A stretch of 64,000 nucleotides of DNA from Azorinus chamasolen (GCA_963576725.1 OY755239.1:57517953-57581952), one strand, 5' to 3'. Positions 10,629 through 21,175 are shown, numbered from the stretch's first letter. Notes: a model not told the origin generated them from the letters alone. Numbers and translations: made by a program.

Positions 10629-11078
10629 TAAACGAAAAGGTCATCACATGAGACGTTTTATACTTACAGCACACACATTGTTATATCAGGTCTTACCACT
10701 AACAATAAATGTAAAGCTGTATCTTATATTGCCAATTAAGAAAACAGACAAGTCGAGTGGTTTTAAACCGCGTTGTCCTTTTAGTCGATACTGCCAAGTA
10801 ATATAATTTATAGGTGGTTACATCAAACATTGCTATTTGTACTCTGGATTATATTTTGTACAGCAACATGCACATGCATTTCTAATAATTGAAAAAAGAC
10901 TCGGCGCTTTATATATATATAGCAATTTGTTGTCGTCGGGAGGTTGAATAATTCATTCTATCACTCACACATTCACTCACTCGTTAAACTGATGCCGAAT
11001 TTCATATATACACGAACATTTAACACAGATACACGTTTTCCCGAGAGTAAAGTATAGCCATGTATTTACTATTATGAG
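10629..11078. other. No gene seen
   Basis: Unique AT-rich DNA. CGCGTTGTCCTTTTAG..ATACTGCCAA near 10770 weakly resembles 40.79 kb. Short (TA) and CACTCA-rich runs near 10910 and 10965. Confidence 0.4.
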
Positions 11079-11305
11079 TCATGGAATATTGTATTGCAAT
11101 AAAGTAGCAATTCGTCCTAAAAGCCGTATTTAATATATTCTACGGAAATTAATAAGCTAAATGGATTGGTGTTAGGCTAGGATCTGTCAAACGTGGCCAT
11201 CTATCAAACAGTATTTCAGAAATTGTTTGACTAAAGTAAACAATACATGTGTGTCTACAACGATTATTCATGATTGAATGGAGTTAGTTATAGAAAGACG
11301 TCTAT
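11079..11305 (+). repeat. Segment Y, copy 1
   Basis: Aligns with 26936-27178: shared blocks include AATAAGCTAAATGGATTGGT versus AATAACCTAAATGGATTGGT, AAACGTGGCCAT and GTAAACAATACA. A third copy is at 54.0 kb. No palindrome, no ends, no open frame. Confidence 0.8.
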
Positions 11306-11331
11306 ATCGATATGTTTCACACAGGCCATAC

Positions 11332-11563
11332 CTAAACCCTTTCCCTGTTCAATATTCATGTAAGAAATAATGACATCATGACTATTTATAAGCTGAAATT
11401 TCATAATGACATTTTAGTATTGGTAAAAACTGTAGAGTCAGGTCTATTATATTAAATCAAACAGAGCAGATCCTGATCAGACAGTTCATACAGAAGCCGT
11501 CCGATCTGGGTCTACTTTGTTTGCAAGTTCGTGAAAAGGCGTTTATATGAGGGAAAGGGTTAA
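11332..11563 (-). mobile_element. A-family MITE
   Basis: CTAAACCCTTTCCCTG to GAGGGAAAGGGTTAA. The palindrome is present but eroded (CAGACAGTTCATACAGAAGCC). The long-side arm has GATCCTGATC and the short-side arm GATCTGGGTC, matching the orientation rule. Confidence 0.8.
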
Positions 11564-11567
11564 TCAT

Positions 11568-11755
11568 ATACTCCATAAATACGCCTTTTAAAGCCTTTGC
11601 AATCATAGCAAACCCTGATCAGACTTTGCATATAAAGTAATATAGAAATATTTGTACAGGGTCTGCCATGGCCATACATTCTTGTTGTGTCCATGTACCA
11701 TTGAAAAATAGTGTAATTGGTATTCATTATGTCATTATGTTTTACACGAAATGTT
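11568..11755 (+). mobile_element. A-family MITE, palindrome deleted
   Basis: CTCCATAAATACGCC, CCCTGATCAGACTTTG, GGGTCTGCCATGGCC and ATTATGTCATTATG follow family A order, but the hairpin is mostly gone and the right end is decayed. Confidence 0.5.
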
Positions 11756-11811
11756 AATGTCTGTTAAAACCGAAATGGAATCAGAAATGAAACTAAAGTC
11801 AGCATTTTACG

Positions 11812-12715
11812 ACGAGATTAGATAGATAGATGGATATATTTATTTAGCACCTAAATTTGCATACAATTTACAAGATATTAATACATAAAAATGACATATT
11901 TAAAAATATGGTACAGTCAAAAAGTGTAATGATTTCCATATAAATAGTTAAATATTACATAGAAGCAATTTTCAATCAGTTATATTGAAATATTACAGTA
12001 GTGTAGTTCGGCCCAATAAGATGGTATAATATGTTAAAATAATGATGATAAAAAATAGATCTAAGTTGACTTTGATCATGACTTGGAAGAGTATGCCGAT
12101 GCTGGGAAAGCCCAGATAAGTTCGAAGACTTATTTCCACTGGGGTCCCGAAATTTTACAAACTGCACTTTCTCTGGCAATGAATTCCAAATGTTCTTGCT
12201 GTTAAAGTAGAAAGTTGAGAATAACACATTATTTATTTTACTTTTACCTTTATGAAAATTAGACCCACTTTTCCTTGTGTTGTATGAATGTACATGCAGT
12301 TTTAGTAAAATATATTTTCATATAGGATGGACAGTGATCAATATAAATGTTATGAACATGATTCATTTCCAATTGTTTGACTTGATCATCTACGTTTAAA
12401 ATGCGAAGTTTTTTAAAATGTTCATTTGTAACAGAGAATCGCGGATGTTCATTTAAGATAAGTCTGATAACTTTATTTTGAGTGATTTGTAACTTATTTT
12501 CCTGTGTTTTATTGATACTGTTATACCATGCTGAACAGGCGCAGTCGAAAAGACATTGTGTAAGAGAATCACAAAGAGTATTTCTTGTTTTAGTATCGAG
12601 AACATCATTATACCTATAACAGAACTTCAGTTTTGAATTAACCCTTTTTATAATATCCTATACACAATAACTTCCCGAAAGAGAATTATCTAACACATGA
12701 CCTAAGTATTAAGAA
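11812..12715 (-). mobile_element. Non-LTR retrotransposon, 5'-truncated 3' end
   Basis: The minus strand encodes the C-terminal part of a jockey/CR1-like reverse transcriptase, then a 3' UTR of about 150 bp ending in short GATA/TCTA repeats (11816-11832), typical of such LINE tails. Truncation at the 5' side near 12715 is the normal outcome of target-primed reverse transcription. No clear target-site duplication seen. Confidence 0.8.
11976..12706 (-). pseudogene. Reverse transcriptase C-terminal fragment (non-LTR retrotransposon)
   Basis: Reading the minus strand, YLGHVLDNSLSG is followed by an in-frame stop, then RVNSKLKFCYRYNDVLD, LTQCLFDCACSAWYNSINK and QITQNKVIRLIL. A one-base shift in an A/T run near 12310-12330 leads to LHVHSYNTRKSGSNFHKGK and then FNSKNIWNSLPEKVQ before the stop at 11976. 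The FDxACSAWY, QNKxIR, HSYNTR and WNSLP motifs are the standard end of jockey/CR1-type reverse transcriptases. The catalytic palm (YxDD) lies upstream and is absent. Dead copy. Confidence 0.85.
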
Positions 12716-12756
12716 CGTTCGGAATTTATATCTGTTTGTATCGGGGTTTACGTCGC

Positions 12757-12916
12757 TTTAGCTGTTTCGTTGCTAATACCGCATCTGTGATTACCCATGA
12801 AAATAGTTAAGATCCAAACTATTTGTTATAGTGACTATGTTTTTGAAAATAAAATGACGAAAAAAAAAGAAAACGAAAATTGTAGTAGGCGAAATAATTT
12901 GGCAGGGAAATAGTTA
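12757..12916 (+). mobile_element. C-family MITE with palindrome deletion
   Basis: GCTGTTTCGTTGCTAAT to TTGGCAGGGAAATAGTTAA. Only AGATCCAAACTATTTG of the core remains; the GAGACGCC arms are deleted. Confidence 0.65.
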
Positions 12917-13299
12917 ACAGTATGGGAGTCATATGGCGACGTCCAGTTAATTACAGGTGGAGGAAGATGCCAGATGATTTTCTGTGTACGGAATGAAATT
13001 GGTCTCTGCACTCGAGACTACAGCATTGTGTTGACTTGATAAGTGTTTGTATAAAATGTGAATGAACAAAATCTGTAATTATACCCGGATTCTTTTCTAG
13101 GGAAATGATAAAAGTATACAACTACAAATACAATGAACATACCTTATTCTAATATGTCTGCCCAACTAAACGGCAGCTTGATGTAAATTGCATTAACGTG
13201 GTGTACAATGAACCCGTATTTTCAATAACAAAAACATAAAACATGGTATTGGTTATATTCAATTATTCTGACGAAGATGGTCACTTTGAACTTGTATCG
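12917..13299. other. No gene seen
   Basis: Unique-looking sequence of ordinary composition; no frame or repeat supported. Confidence 0.5.
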
Positions 13300-13533
13300 A
13301 AAATTGCCCTTGTGATAAGAATAAATCGCTTTCGTCGATATTTATATATTGTTTGTTGTATTTATATATTGTTTGTTGTACAACAAAATGCTATGGGCCT
13401 ATTTCGATGATTGACGAAAATTGCCCTTGTGATAAGAATAAATCGCTTTCGTCGATATTTATATATTGTTTGTTGTATTTATATATTGTTTGTTGTACAA
13501 CAAAATGCTATGGGCCTATTTCGATGATTGACG
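13300..13533 (+). repeat. 117-bp tandem duplication with nested 20-bp duplication
   Basis: TTGCCCTTGTGATAAGAATA begins at 13304 and again at 13421. Within each unit TTTATATATTGTTTGTTGTA is itself doubled. The unit is a multiple of three, so it lengthens an open frame (13353-13769) without proving it is coding. Confidence 0.9.
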
Positions 13534-14048
13534 AAACCGAAAGGCATCTCGTACACATTCTTCTAATACATCCGCGAATAACATCGGTGTTTTGGATATC
13601 AAAAACAGGAACGGTTTGTTTTCTTTACCAATTTATTCAATTCGGTTTTCTTGCAATGTACTTCCTTTTAGCATATAAACATGCTTTATGTGTCGTAGGC
13701 ATTTTTAAAACGCGTTGCAAGAAAAGTCACTTTAACACATTTTTGCACAATTATTTGTTTCCCTCCTAGATCATCTGAAGACATAATTTATTCATAGCGC
13801 GTTCATAAAAAAGATTGCCTGCCTTCAATTAAAATGTAAAATTCATTTTACACATGTTATTCCAGGGAGTTTCTTGGAAACAAATTACAGAGTAGAACGT
13901 GTTTATTGTTTGATTTCTATGTATAATATTGATGAAACCAATCGCCCTTGTAAAGACCATTACGGCCTCTGTTAGTGTCGACAAATAAGAATGCAAATTG
14001 GGCAGACTTGTGTAAGCTGAAAACACCACTGTAATGCTCACCAAGGAA
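13534..14048. other. No supported gene
   Basis: Includes the 3' part of a 138-codon frame whose start lies in the 117-bp duplication; no recognisable domain. Confidence 0.45.
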
Positions 14049-14170
14049 GACACTGGGCTGCAAGAAAGAATGATGGCTGTAAATAAATCTACCAATATTT
14101 GGATTCGAACCAAAGTACAGGGTTACAAGACAAAATCATAGTCGTAAATAAGTCAAACCGTAGTAGGAAT
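14049..14170 (-). mobile_element. tRNA-derived SINE fragment(s)
   Basis: On the minus strand a B-box-like GGTTCGAATCC (14101-14111) is followed by a body ATTTATTTACAGCCATCATT and TTCTTGCAGCCCAGTGTC. A second degraded body (CAAGACAAAATCATAGTCG on the + strand) lies beside it, so this may be a decayed tandem pair. The body matches the SINE at 14755. Confidence 0.65.
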
Positions 14171-14754
14171 CGGGTCATAGTGCTTATGTCATAGGGTACA
14201 ATTTGTTATATATTGATAAAAAAATTAATAATTTGGAAATATACTTGTTTCTCGTGTTCTTTTCAGTTTCCCCAATACATTTCTGTAGTTATCTTTAATT
14301 AACAACGTGTTTTGGTAAAGGGAAATAACAACTAACTTATAACCTAACTTTAATCACGAGAATCACAGGTCATTCGTATTTTCGGCCTATTCAGTTGACA
14401 GCCATTTTTGAATTCTGGAATTATTTTGATATATTTTTGGAGGAATTCTATATTTTACAAGAGGTAACTATTTCTTCATTTCATCTATAATGATTCTTGT
14501 TTAACAATTTATTTTCTTGAACGTTAATTATTTGGTTAAACTGTAGAATGACATGTAACGGTTTGGTAACTACGCTACGCATTCACCGTACCGTTGTTTT
14601 GTCCTTGTAAGTTTGTTTACATATCGTTTCCGGCGATCAGCTATATTTGACTATTTGTATCTTTTATTTATTATATGTATGCCTTTTGCTTATAATATTT
14701 CGCATTGTTTCAGATCATATGCCAATAAATCTAAGAACCGCATAGACCACCTGG
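14171..14754. other. No gene seen
   Basis: AT-rich DNA. A short plus-strand frame from 14613 runs into the SINE and is not supported as a gene. Confidence 0.45.
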
Positions 14755-14872
14755 AATCTATACAACGGACCCTACAAGAAAGACTGATGGCTGTAAATAA
14801 GTATACCCTTCGAGAGAATCAAACCAGAGTCTCTAAGGCGAAGAGCCAATGACCCAACCACCGAGCTAATAG
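14755..14872 (-). mobile_element. tRNA-derived SINE
   Basis: Minus strand: an A-box-like TAGCTCGGTGGTTGG (14854-14868), spacer, B-box-like GGTTTGATTCTC (14814-14825), then the body ACTTATTTACAGCCATCAG and TTTCTTGTAGGGTCC. Head plus body order matches tRNA-derived SINEs. The 3' tail is not obvious. Confidence 0.7.
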
Positions 14873-15157
14873 AAATCAATTAATTTGTTCACAATACTCG
14901 GGTATTACCTTTACAATACATGCTTCTATTTCCTGACGAGATTGACGTAAACTTGCGACCGCTGCAACATGTCGCATAAGTTGACCCGTGTTTTCTACAA
15001 GAATAACCTCCATGATTTAAAGTTGCGGAGCCAATTTAGCTGTGCGGTCTGTACCAGCTATCAGTTGCTCAATCCGGTTAAACATTTACATCAGATATAT
15101 AAGTTCGTAAAGTAAGATATCTTTCGAGGGGAAAAGCAACAATGCAGATCAAAATAG

Positions 15158-15412
15158 AAAATTGCAGACTCGGTAATATTGAGTCTGTTCATGAGCAGTT
15201 ATTAAACGTACAGCAATACTCACGCCCCCACCTCCAAAAAAAACAACAACAACCAAACACCGGCTTAAAGCGATATTCATTTTTTAAAACTAATAACACT
15301 GACACTTATGAGCCCAAATGACCAGCCAATATAACAACACTGAAAATGAAATACCGGGCGACTTTTTACGACCACCACAAAAGCACTTAACACTTGCTGT
15401 TGTGAAGTACAT
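15158..15412 (-). repeat. N repeat, single copy
   Basis: Minus-strand copy of N: on the plus strand GCAGACTCGGTAATATTGAG, then ACTCACGCCCCCACC, GGCTTAAAGCGATATTC and GCGACTTTTTACG, ending TGCTGTTGTGAAGTAC. It carries a short A-rich insertion (15234-15260). The AATAAA in the loop is mutated. Confidence 0.8.
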
Positions 15413-15584
15413 ACATGCACTTGTTTGGCAGGGGATATCAATTCACCAAATTTGAATGTTTAGTTTAGATGGTCCAGTTATAGTTTGTATTGAAACATTG
15501 CTCAGATACATGCTTGGTAGAGTATAAAATTAGAAACGTTGACTTTCAATATTCCATAATATTGTTTTATCATTTCGTTCGATA

Positions 15585-15765
15585 TACAGTAAAACCTCTC
15601 TAAACCGGAGGTTAAATTCAGTATACATATCAGTCTTGGAGACAGGTGAAAGTCATGCAAAAAGCCCATCTCCTTTCTGATTTTAACATTACATTAAGCA
15701 GTCACCTGCGAAACATTATCTAAATTCTTCTCTACAGGAATTCCAGTTTAGAGGGTTTAACTGTA
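15585..15765. mobile_element. P1 TA MITE, internal deletion
   Basis: TACAGTAAAACCTCTCTAA with ACCGGAGG to AATTCCAGTTTAGAGGG and TAACTGTA. The palindrome is reduced to fragments (CAGGTGAAAGTCATGC, GCAGTCACCTG). Confidence 0.8.
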
Positions 15766-15992
15766 ATGTAACTGCCCTAAACCCATAATCCTTCGAACAA
15801 CAGACCAATCCATAAATATGTTGCTGAGCACAAAACGTGTGACAGACAATTCTATGCAAGTGTGTACAACATGCCCACATTCGTATGTTCCTTTTCACGT
15901 TGTCGGTAATTCGCAGTGTGTCATGGGAAATGTTACAATCATTTTGAAAAAAGAAATCGGATTCAGAAAAGAATGAATTGATATCATACTTG

Positions 15993-16241
15993 TTAACCCT
16001 TCGCTTGCTATTCACGTCAATATACCTACCTGTAAATAGTGAAGACCCAGATGAGACAGCTCCTGCAGGAGCTGTCTCATCAGGGTCTGTATTATTTACA
16101 AGTTGATTGTGAAACCAGTGCACTCCACAGCAGTGATTTCAAGGCGAAATACTTGTACACAGTAAAGGTAAATGTCATTATACAACAGGGCATGGGTAAA
16201 GAAGGAGAAATGTATTTTAAATTCAGCAAGAGAAGGGTTAA
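15993..16241 (+). mobile_element. B-family TTAA MITE
   Basis: TTAACCCTTCGCTTGC to GCAAGAGAAGGGTTAA, TTAA both ends. The palindrome has AGCTCCTGCAGGAGCT centre; short-side arm GACCCAGATG, long-side arm GACCCTGATG read outward. Open frames on both strands here are shadows of the repeat. Confidence 0.9.
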
Positions 16242-16370
16242 CTCTTTCAGTACAGATAACAGTAGTGCTCACTTTCAAGAGAATGTCTTTGTGATAAAAG
16301 TGTGCTGCACGGTGTGCTGCACGGTTCTTGTCACTGTCCTCTCCTTTATAAAGCATTGCACTGACAACTA

Positions 16371-16570
16371 TACAGTGAAACCTCTCTATAACGACCATTA
16401 AAATACATCAAGTATTTTGTGTTAAAGGCAGGTGGATGCTTAAAGCAAGGTGAAAGTAAAACAGAACGCTCCTATAGGATCGTTCTGTTTTACTTTCACC
16501 TTGCTTTAAGCAACCGCCTGCCCAAAATAACAACCAATTAACACAATTTAGTGGTCGTTATAGAGAACCC
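16371..16570. mobile_element. P1 (subfamily b) TA MITE, right end truncated
   Basis: TACAGTGAAACCTCTCTATA then a long palindrome centred on CGCTCCTATAGGATCG with AAAGTAAAACAGAACG arms. The right end stops at GTGGTCGTTATAGAGAAC without ACTGTA. Confidence 0.85.
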
Positions 16571-16589
16571 GATCGCCAATCAATGGGTC

Positions 16590-17010
16590 TATTAGCGGAC
16601 ATTTTGTGCCTGCCGTACGGTGACCGTGGTTGTCAAGGTTTCAATGTCACAGAGACGTCATATCCACCATTAGTGATTTAACGTACATTGTTTGTGGTGG
16701 CCACGGAGATTTTGGTCTCTTTACAGGCTCCCAGTTGAAACCACAAGGTCGATGTTGACGTACTGTGCAATTTCGTACCTCGGTTTGTCCAACCGTATGG
16801 TGAAATAAACGGAAGCCAAACGACATTGTGCGGTGGCCACAAGTTTACATCACAATTACTGTACAATATATTTGAATGGGACTGAACAGATTGTTGTTCC
16901 TTCAAACGGCACCATGGTGGAGGCACTGAGGAGAAATGGAGGTATGGCTCATCCGACAACTGGCAACATCCTTTGGAACACTTCTTACGCCACAAAATAT
17001 CAATATTGAT
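16590..17010 (+). pseudogene. Degenerate coding-like stretch, unknown
   Basis: The plus strand shows protein-like runs in alternating frames: DLTYIVCGGHGDFGLFTGS, then CNFVPRFVQPYGEINGSQTT with TLCGGHKF, then NGTMVEALRRNGGMAHPTTG with NILWNTS. The CGGH motif occurs twice. Stops and at least two frameshifts separate them, so it would be a pseudogene or frame-broken exon. A 105-codon frame on the other strand is the alternative. I cannot name a family. Confidence 0.3.
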
Positions 17011-18187
17011 GGTTGATAAGGTTCCATCATTTTAACATCCATAATTATTGTTTTATGCAATTTAAGGTATGATCCAATCATCAACGCCGCAGTGCATATT
17101 TAGTGGTACATCCTTATACATTCTATCACCAAGCTTCCTTCTTTGCTTGTGCGTCGACACGACAGACATAGTGCTCTGTGATAGTGATCTCACAAATCTG
17201 GATACAGAAGGCAGACGTCGGATATGTGTATGTTGTTATTTTGTCGTACCCCTAAGGACTTCTCTACAGTTGTTCTGTCAGTGACTTCATCGAGTAAATG
17301 TATGACCTACTTTAGAGTGACACGTTTGGTTCATTTAGGCACATGCTGAGATTATTTAGTACGGTTGCCTTTCATGTTTTAACGAATCATCTTTATATAT
17401 ATGCTTATTGTTTAATATGGTTATTCACAACTATGTAAGCCGTCACTTATATAGTGGAGTAGTCGGGCGATGGATTATATCTATTTGCATGGTTCGGCTG
17501 ATTGGGTTGAAATGTATGAGGTTAGACACGTCCCATAACCATGGTGTAAAACCATTTTATAGTTATAGTTGTTGAGCAGAAACTTTTTTCGTAATTGTGG
17601 TAACAGTGACATTGACATTGACCAAGGACATGAACCCCGCCTCATCCCATCCCCAGAAAATCACAAGTATCTCAGCTGTCTACCTTCTTAACATCGTCTA
17701 TGGACATTTATATCATCAAGACCAATAAGTGGTTATTCGACCGAAATTTATGAGTTCAAATACTGTGTTGTTGTCAATACCTTTAACCCAAGATTTGTAT
17801 AATCTTCATTTAAAGAGCATATTGTAGAGCAATTATTTTAATTTATTCTCAGTTGACATCTTTGTGGTGAAATTAGTAACAGGTCTGTGTTTTTTCTATT
17901 GCAAAATGTGATTAATTTACCACAATGCGCTGTAAATGAGCAACAGGTTTTTAATTATATATAGAATTTTTCTTCGTTTCTGTGACTTTTTTTCAATAAT
18001 CTTCCAACACGAATTAATTAATCAGAACATTGTCAACCAATCGCTCTGGCATTTGGTCTCTCTCAAACAGACAACGAAAGTAAGACAACACCCAGAAACG
18101 AACAGCTACAGCAGAACATATCAGACAATCACGCACACACAAATGCACACACGCATACACAAAACACAATTATGTGTAATTCCATAA
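17011..18187. other. No supported gene
   Basis: More than 1 kb of unique AT-rich DNA. A 71-codon plus frame at 17069-17284 is hydrophobic at its start but unsupported. Near 18130 there is a short CACACA-rich run. No repeats recognised. Confidence 0.45.
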
Positions 18188-18285
18188 ACAAACAGAGCAG
18201 ACCCTGGTCAGTCAGCTACAACAAGAGGCGTCTGACTTGGGTCCACTGTCTTTGCAAAAGCGTGAGAACCGCTTTACGTTAATTC
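18188..18285 (-). mobile_element. A-family fragment
   Basis: AACAGAGCAGACCCTGGTCAG, GAGGCGTCTGACTTGGGTCC and TTTGCAAAAGCGTGAGAA: core and short flank of A in minus order. Confidence 0.6.
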
Positions 18286-18576
18286 CTTTTTGCAATGTAC
18301 CTTATGTAAGAATAGTCAATGTTCAGTATTGAAGGATCTTCGTTATAATAAAAATCCAAATACGATCATCATGGTATTTGAGAGAATTAGCTTAACTGAG
18401 GCAGCATATAAATGACCATTTGATTAATTTGATTTCAACACATTATTTGCAAATACCACAGGCTAGTAACTAATTGACACGCGTAGTCAAGTAATCTTAT
18501 CTGGATGTAATAGTGCAATTTAGACAAATCAAGATTTCAATGTCTGACCTCCCTCCTAATATAAATATAATTAAAA
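18286..18576. other. No gene seen
   Basis: AT-rich DNA between an A fragment and segment Z; nothing recognised. Confidence 0.4.
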
Positions 18577-18755
18577 CATCACAAGACAATGTACTACGAT
18601 TACTGTCACGTCGTTTCATTAAACTCTCTTTCTATTGCATTTAAATGTAAAATGCGCATTGTGAGAGGATTTAATGGTTCCTGTTTCTTGATAAATTACA
18701 TGGTAATGTCACATTTATTGTTTTATTTGTGGTTAGCAAAAGGCTGGCGCCAATG
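18577..18755 (+). repeat. Segment Z, copy 1
   Basis: Aligns with 29768-29941 over about 175 bp: ATTTAAATGTAAAATGCGC versus ATTTAAATGTAAAATCCGT, TCTTGATAAATTACA versus TCTTGATAAATCACA, GGCGCCAATG versus GGCACCATG. No transposon ends and no shared open frame. Confidence 0.75.
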
Positions 18756-18836
18756 TTTCGTAAATTTTCATCAAAGTCCTGTTCTTTTCCACAAAAGTAT
18801 ATAATCGGACAAACAACAGTTATAATTTTAATAGAT

Positions 18837-18870
18837 CCAATAAAACCTCTCTAATGCGACCACCAAAATG
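18837..18870. mobile_element. P1 left-end fragment
   Basis: CAATAAAACCTCTCTAATGC followed by GACCACC is a P1c terminus. Instead of the P1 interior, a different hairpin follows. Confidence 0.6.
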
Positions 18871-18891
18871 AGGCCTACATCTGAGTAGTAG

Positions 18892-18954
18892 ACAATGTCA
18901 AGTGACACCCGTTAGTGCTATCACATGCACTAACGGGGTGTCACTTGACATTGT
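18892..18954. repeat. Hairpin with 27-bp arms, unrelated core
   Basis: ACAATGTCAAGTGACACCC with GTTAGTGC is mirrored by GCACTAACGGGGTGTCACTT with GACATTGT around an 8-base loop. One G is extra in the right arm. The arm sequence is not found in other hairpins of the window. Confidence 0.85.
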
Positions 18955-19039
18955 TGTTGGGCTAATTAGTTACATCCATGTTTAACCAGCCCAACAAACA
19001 ATTTGGATCATGGGGTAACTGAGACGTACGAATCAGTGT

Positions 19040-19403
19040 TTTATGATTTAACCCTATTGCTCAGAATAAATATTTATCTACATAATCAATTTAAACTGAC
19101 CGAATTTAACGTGTGAACAAGACTCTGCCTTTGAGTTGCAAACAATGTTTTAACAATATGAAATGCGAAATCGGATAAACGATTTACAAGCAATACACAG
19201 CATTTGTCCAAATATAAATACTTCCACAATTTACCATAGTGGAACTGTATGTGTGCGTGTTTATTTGTAAATATGGATAACTTTCAATAGATTTGAATGC
19301 CTTATGAACGTACCACAGTCACGAAAACAGGCGGTTGACATTACCACAATAGGTTCTAGCGACACGGAATCAGAAGAAAAGGTATTGCAGTGATGTCGTA
19401 GTG
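19040..19403. other. No gene seen
   Basis: Unique AT-rich DNA with no supported feature. Confidence 0.45.
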
Positions 19404-19498
19404 GTTAACCCATTCCCTGATATTGACGACTTTTGACGACTCTGTAAAAGTCACTTTCTGAAACCATTGTGATAAATAGAGCATTAATTTTGCTCCAA
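19404..19498 (+). mobile_element. D-family MITE, truncated
   Basis: TTAACCCATTCCCTGATATTG short flank, then ACCATTGTGATAAATAGAGC and a broken centre. The second arm and long flank are missing. Confidence 0.7.
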
Positions 19499-19803
19499 TA
19501 TAAGAGTGAAATAACGTTTACATTAAGGAGATAGTTAATCTGGATTATAGCATGGTTGTTTATTTGGACACAGTGCAGATGCGGTGATCAGCATATGGAC
19601 GAATCCTAGCTATGCTTGATGTGGTGACTAACAACCGAAAGTAGAATCTAACGATCGAGAGGTTGCTTGGGTTGGTGTATTCCATCTATAACATCAATAA
19701 CACCTCCGGTTTCCCAAGTTAAATATCCAGACACGTATGTCACTGCGTCTGTTATTACGATCAGTCTAGGTGGACACGCACAGCAGATATACATTTGTTT
19801 TCC
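19499..19803. other. Unique DNA with a 65-codon minus frame
   Basis: A minus-strand frame (19648-19845) gives ITDAVTYVSGYLTWETGGVI and DVIDGIHQPKQPLDR, which reads more protein-like than most frames here. No splice context or family recognised; its start lies in an A element. Treated as unproven. Confidence 0.25.
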
Positions 19804-20024
19804 GTAACCCTTAATCCATGAAAACGCCTTTCTGTGCCTTTGCAAACAAAATTAAACCCCGATCAGACAGCTCCTGTTTGTTAATGATATAGCATGGATA
19901 TGATTCTACAGTTTCTGCCTTGGTCAATACTTCCTGTATCCAAGTGCTATGATAACAATTAATCTGAATAATATTCATGATGCCATTATTTCTTACATGA
20001 ATCGTCATAGAGTAAAATGGTTAA
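19804..20024 (+). mobile_element. A-family MITE, palindrome half lost
   Basis: GTAACCCTTAATCCATG to AGTAAAATGGTTAA. The first arm (CGATCAGACAGCTCC) is present and the second is deleted. The long flank is intact (CTACAGTTTCTGCC, ATTATTTCTTACATGAAT). Confidence 0.75.
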
Positions 20025-20367
20025 AATAGATAATAGTAGAGCTTTCAAATTTGTTTGACGTTTACAACTACGAGCAAATGTCAAATGAATTTTCTGCCCA
20101 ATGACCACACCACCGACAATGTTAAAGGGCTTGAATTCGAACAATTTAAAGACGCGATATTGATGGATATGTTGATGTCATCAAGGTTCAACGTTCACTC
20201 TGAATTTTAATATAAAAACGTGTGACGATTTACTTAATGGTGTGGTCTAAAGCACATGTGTAAGAAGAAGTAATCATGATTAATTGTGCATATTACGGCA
20301 ATGCGTGATACAACGCCTTCTTCCAGATCTGAATAGATCTAGTAGAATGACAAAACTACTAATGACA
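20025..20367. other. No gene seen
   Basis: Ordinary AT-rich DNA; nothing recognised. Confidence 0.45.
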
Positions 20368-20648
20368 TACAGTTGAACTTCGATATCTCGAACTCGGATA
20401 ACTCGAACTTCAGGATAACTCGAACTTAAAGTTCGGTCCTACCAAAATCTTACAATACAGAATTGCTCTAAAATGTATGACTACGCATATCTAGAAACAC
20501 ATTTCACAGCTTAATGTAGACTGTAGACCTGCATTAAGCTGTGAACGTGAGAAATTGTCCAGATCAGAAATTGGATAATTCGAACTTCCGTTATCTCGAA
20601 CTAATTTATATAGTCCCTTGACGTTCGAGATATCGAAATTCAACTGTA
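20368..20648. mobile_element. P2 TA MITE
   Basis: TACAGTTGAACTTCGATATC to GATATCGAAATTCAACTGTA, with internal TATCTCGAAC and GATAACTCGAAC repeats near each end. ACAGCTTAATG and GCATTAAGCTGTGAA mirror each other; the central GAAAGCTC arms are deleted. Ends resemble pogo-like TIRs. Confidence 0.85.
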
Positions 20649-21012
20649 TTCAGCAATTGTTTGTTTGCACACGTTTGTCTACTTTACTTTTAAAATCCAC
20701 GGTAAATGCAAGACACATGCCAACCAGTATGGAACCTGATAAGACGCAAATTTACTCAGCGTTTTAATTGATGTTAATTGTGTCGGTGTGATGCCGGATT
20801 TGTCGTGAATACCAACAATGTTTCAAAGATTAGATTGCTAACGCTATTTGGTATATATATATCACCATTAGTAATTTTAAACTCAATAATAACATCCATT
20901 ATGAAATTAGAGGAAATCTACAAAAACTCTAAATAGGTAATCTATTTTTAGCTTGGATAACACACTTTTATACTAGCAAAGGACATGACCAGCTAATAAA
21001 CATTAATTTATG
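20649..21012. other. No gene seen
   Basis: Contains a faint C-like CGCAAATTTACTCAGCG near 20745; otherwise nothing. Confidence 0.4.
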
Positions 21013-21175
21013 TACCGTTGAACTTCGAGATTTCGAACTCGGATAACTCGAACTTCGGGATAACTCGAACTAAAAGTTCGGTCTTTCCAAAACCTACTAT
21101 ACAGAATTGCTCTTAAATGTATCACTACGGATATCTATAGACGCATGTGACAGCTTAATGCAGGTGTAAAGTAAT
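21013..21175. mobile_element. P2 TA MITE, right half missing
   Basis: TACCGTTGAACTTCGAGATT, GGATAACTCGAACTTCGGG and ATGTGACAGCTTAATGCAGG, then the element stops. Confidence 0.8.

Noticed and set aside
13353..13769. 138-codon plus-strand frame
   Set aside because: First half is a 117-bp tandem duplication that keeps frame; the rest has no recognisable domain.
14101..14111. Possible tRNA gene (GGTTCGAATCC)
   Set aside because: No acceptor stem or A box at the right distance; belongs to a SINE.
15716..16401. Frames of 100-135 codons on both strands
   Set aside because: They cross P1 and B elements; similar frames recur at every B copy.
19648..19845. 65-codon minus frame with protein-like run
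   Set aside because: Start lies in an A element and no partner exons or homology could be shown; kept only as a note.
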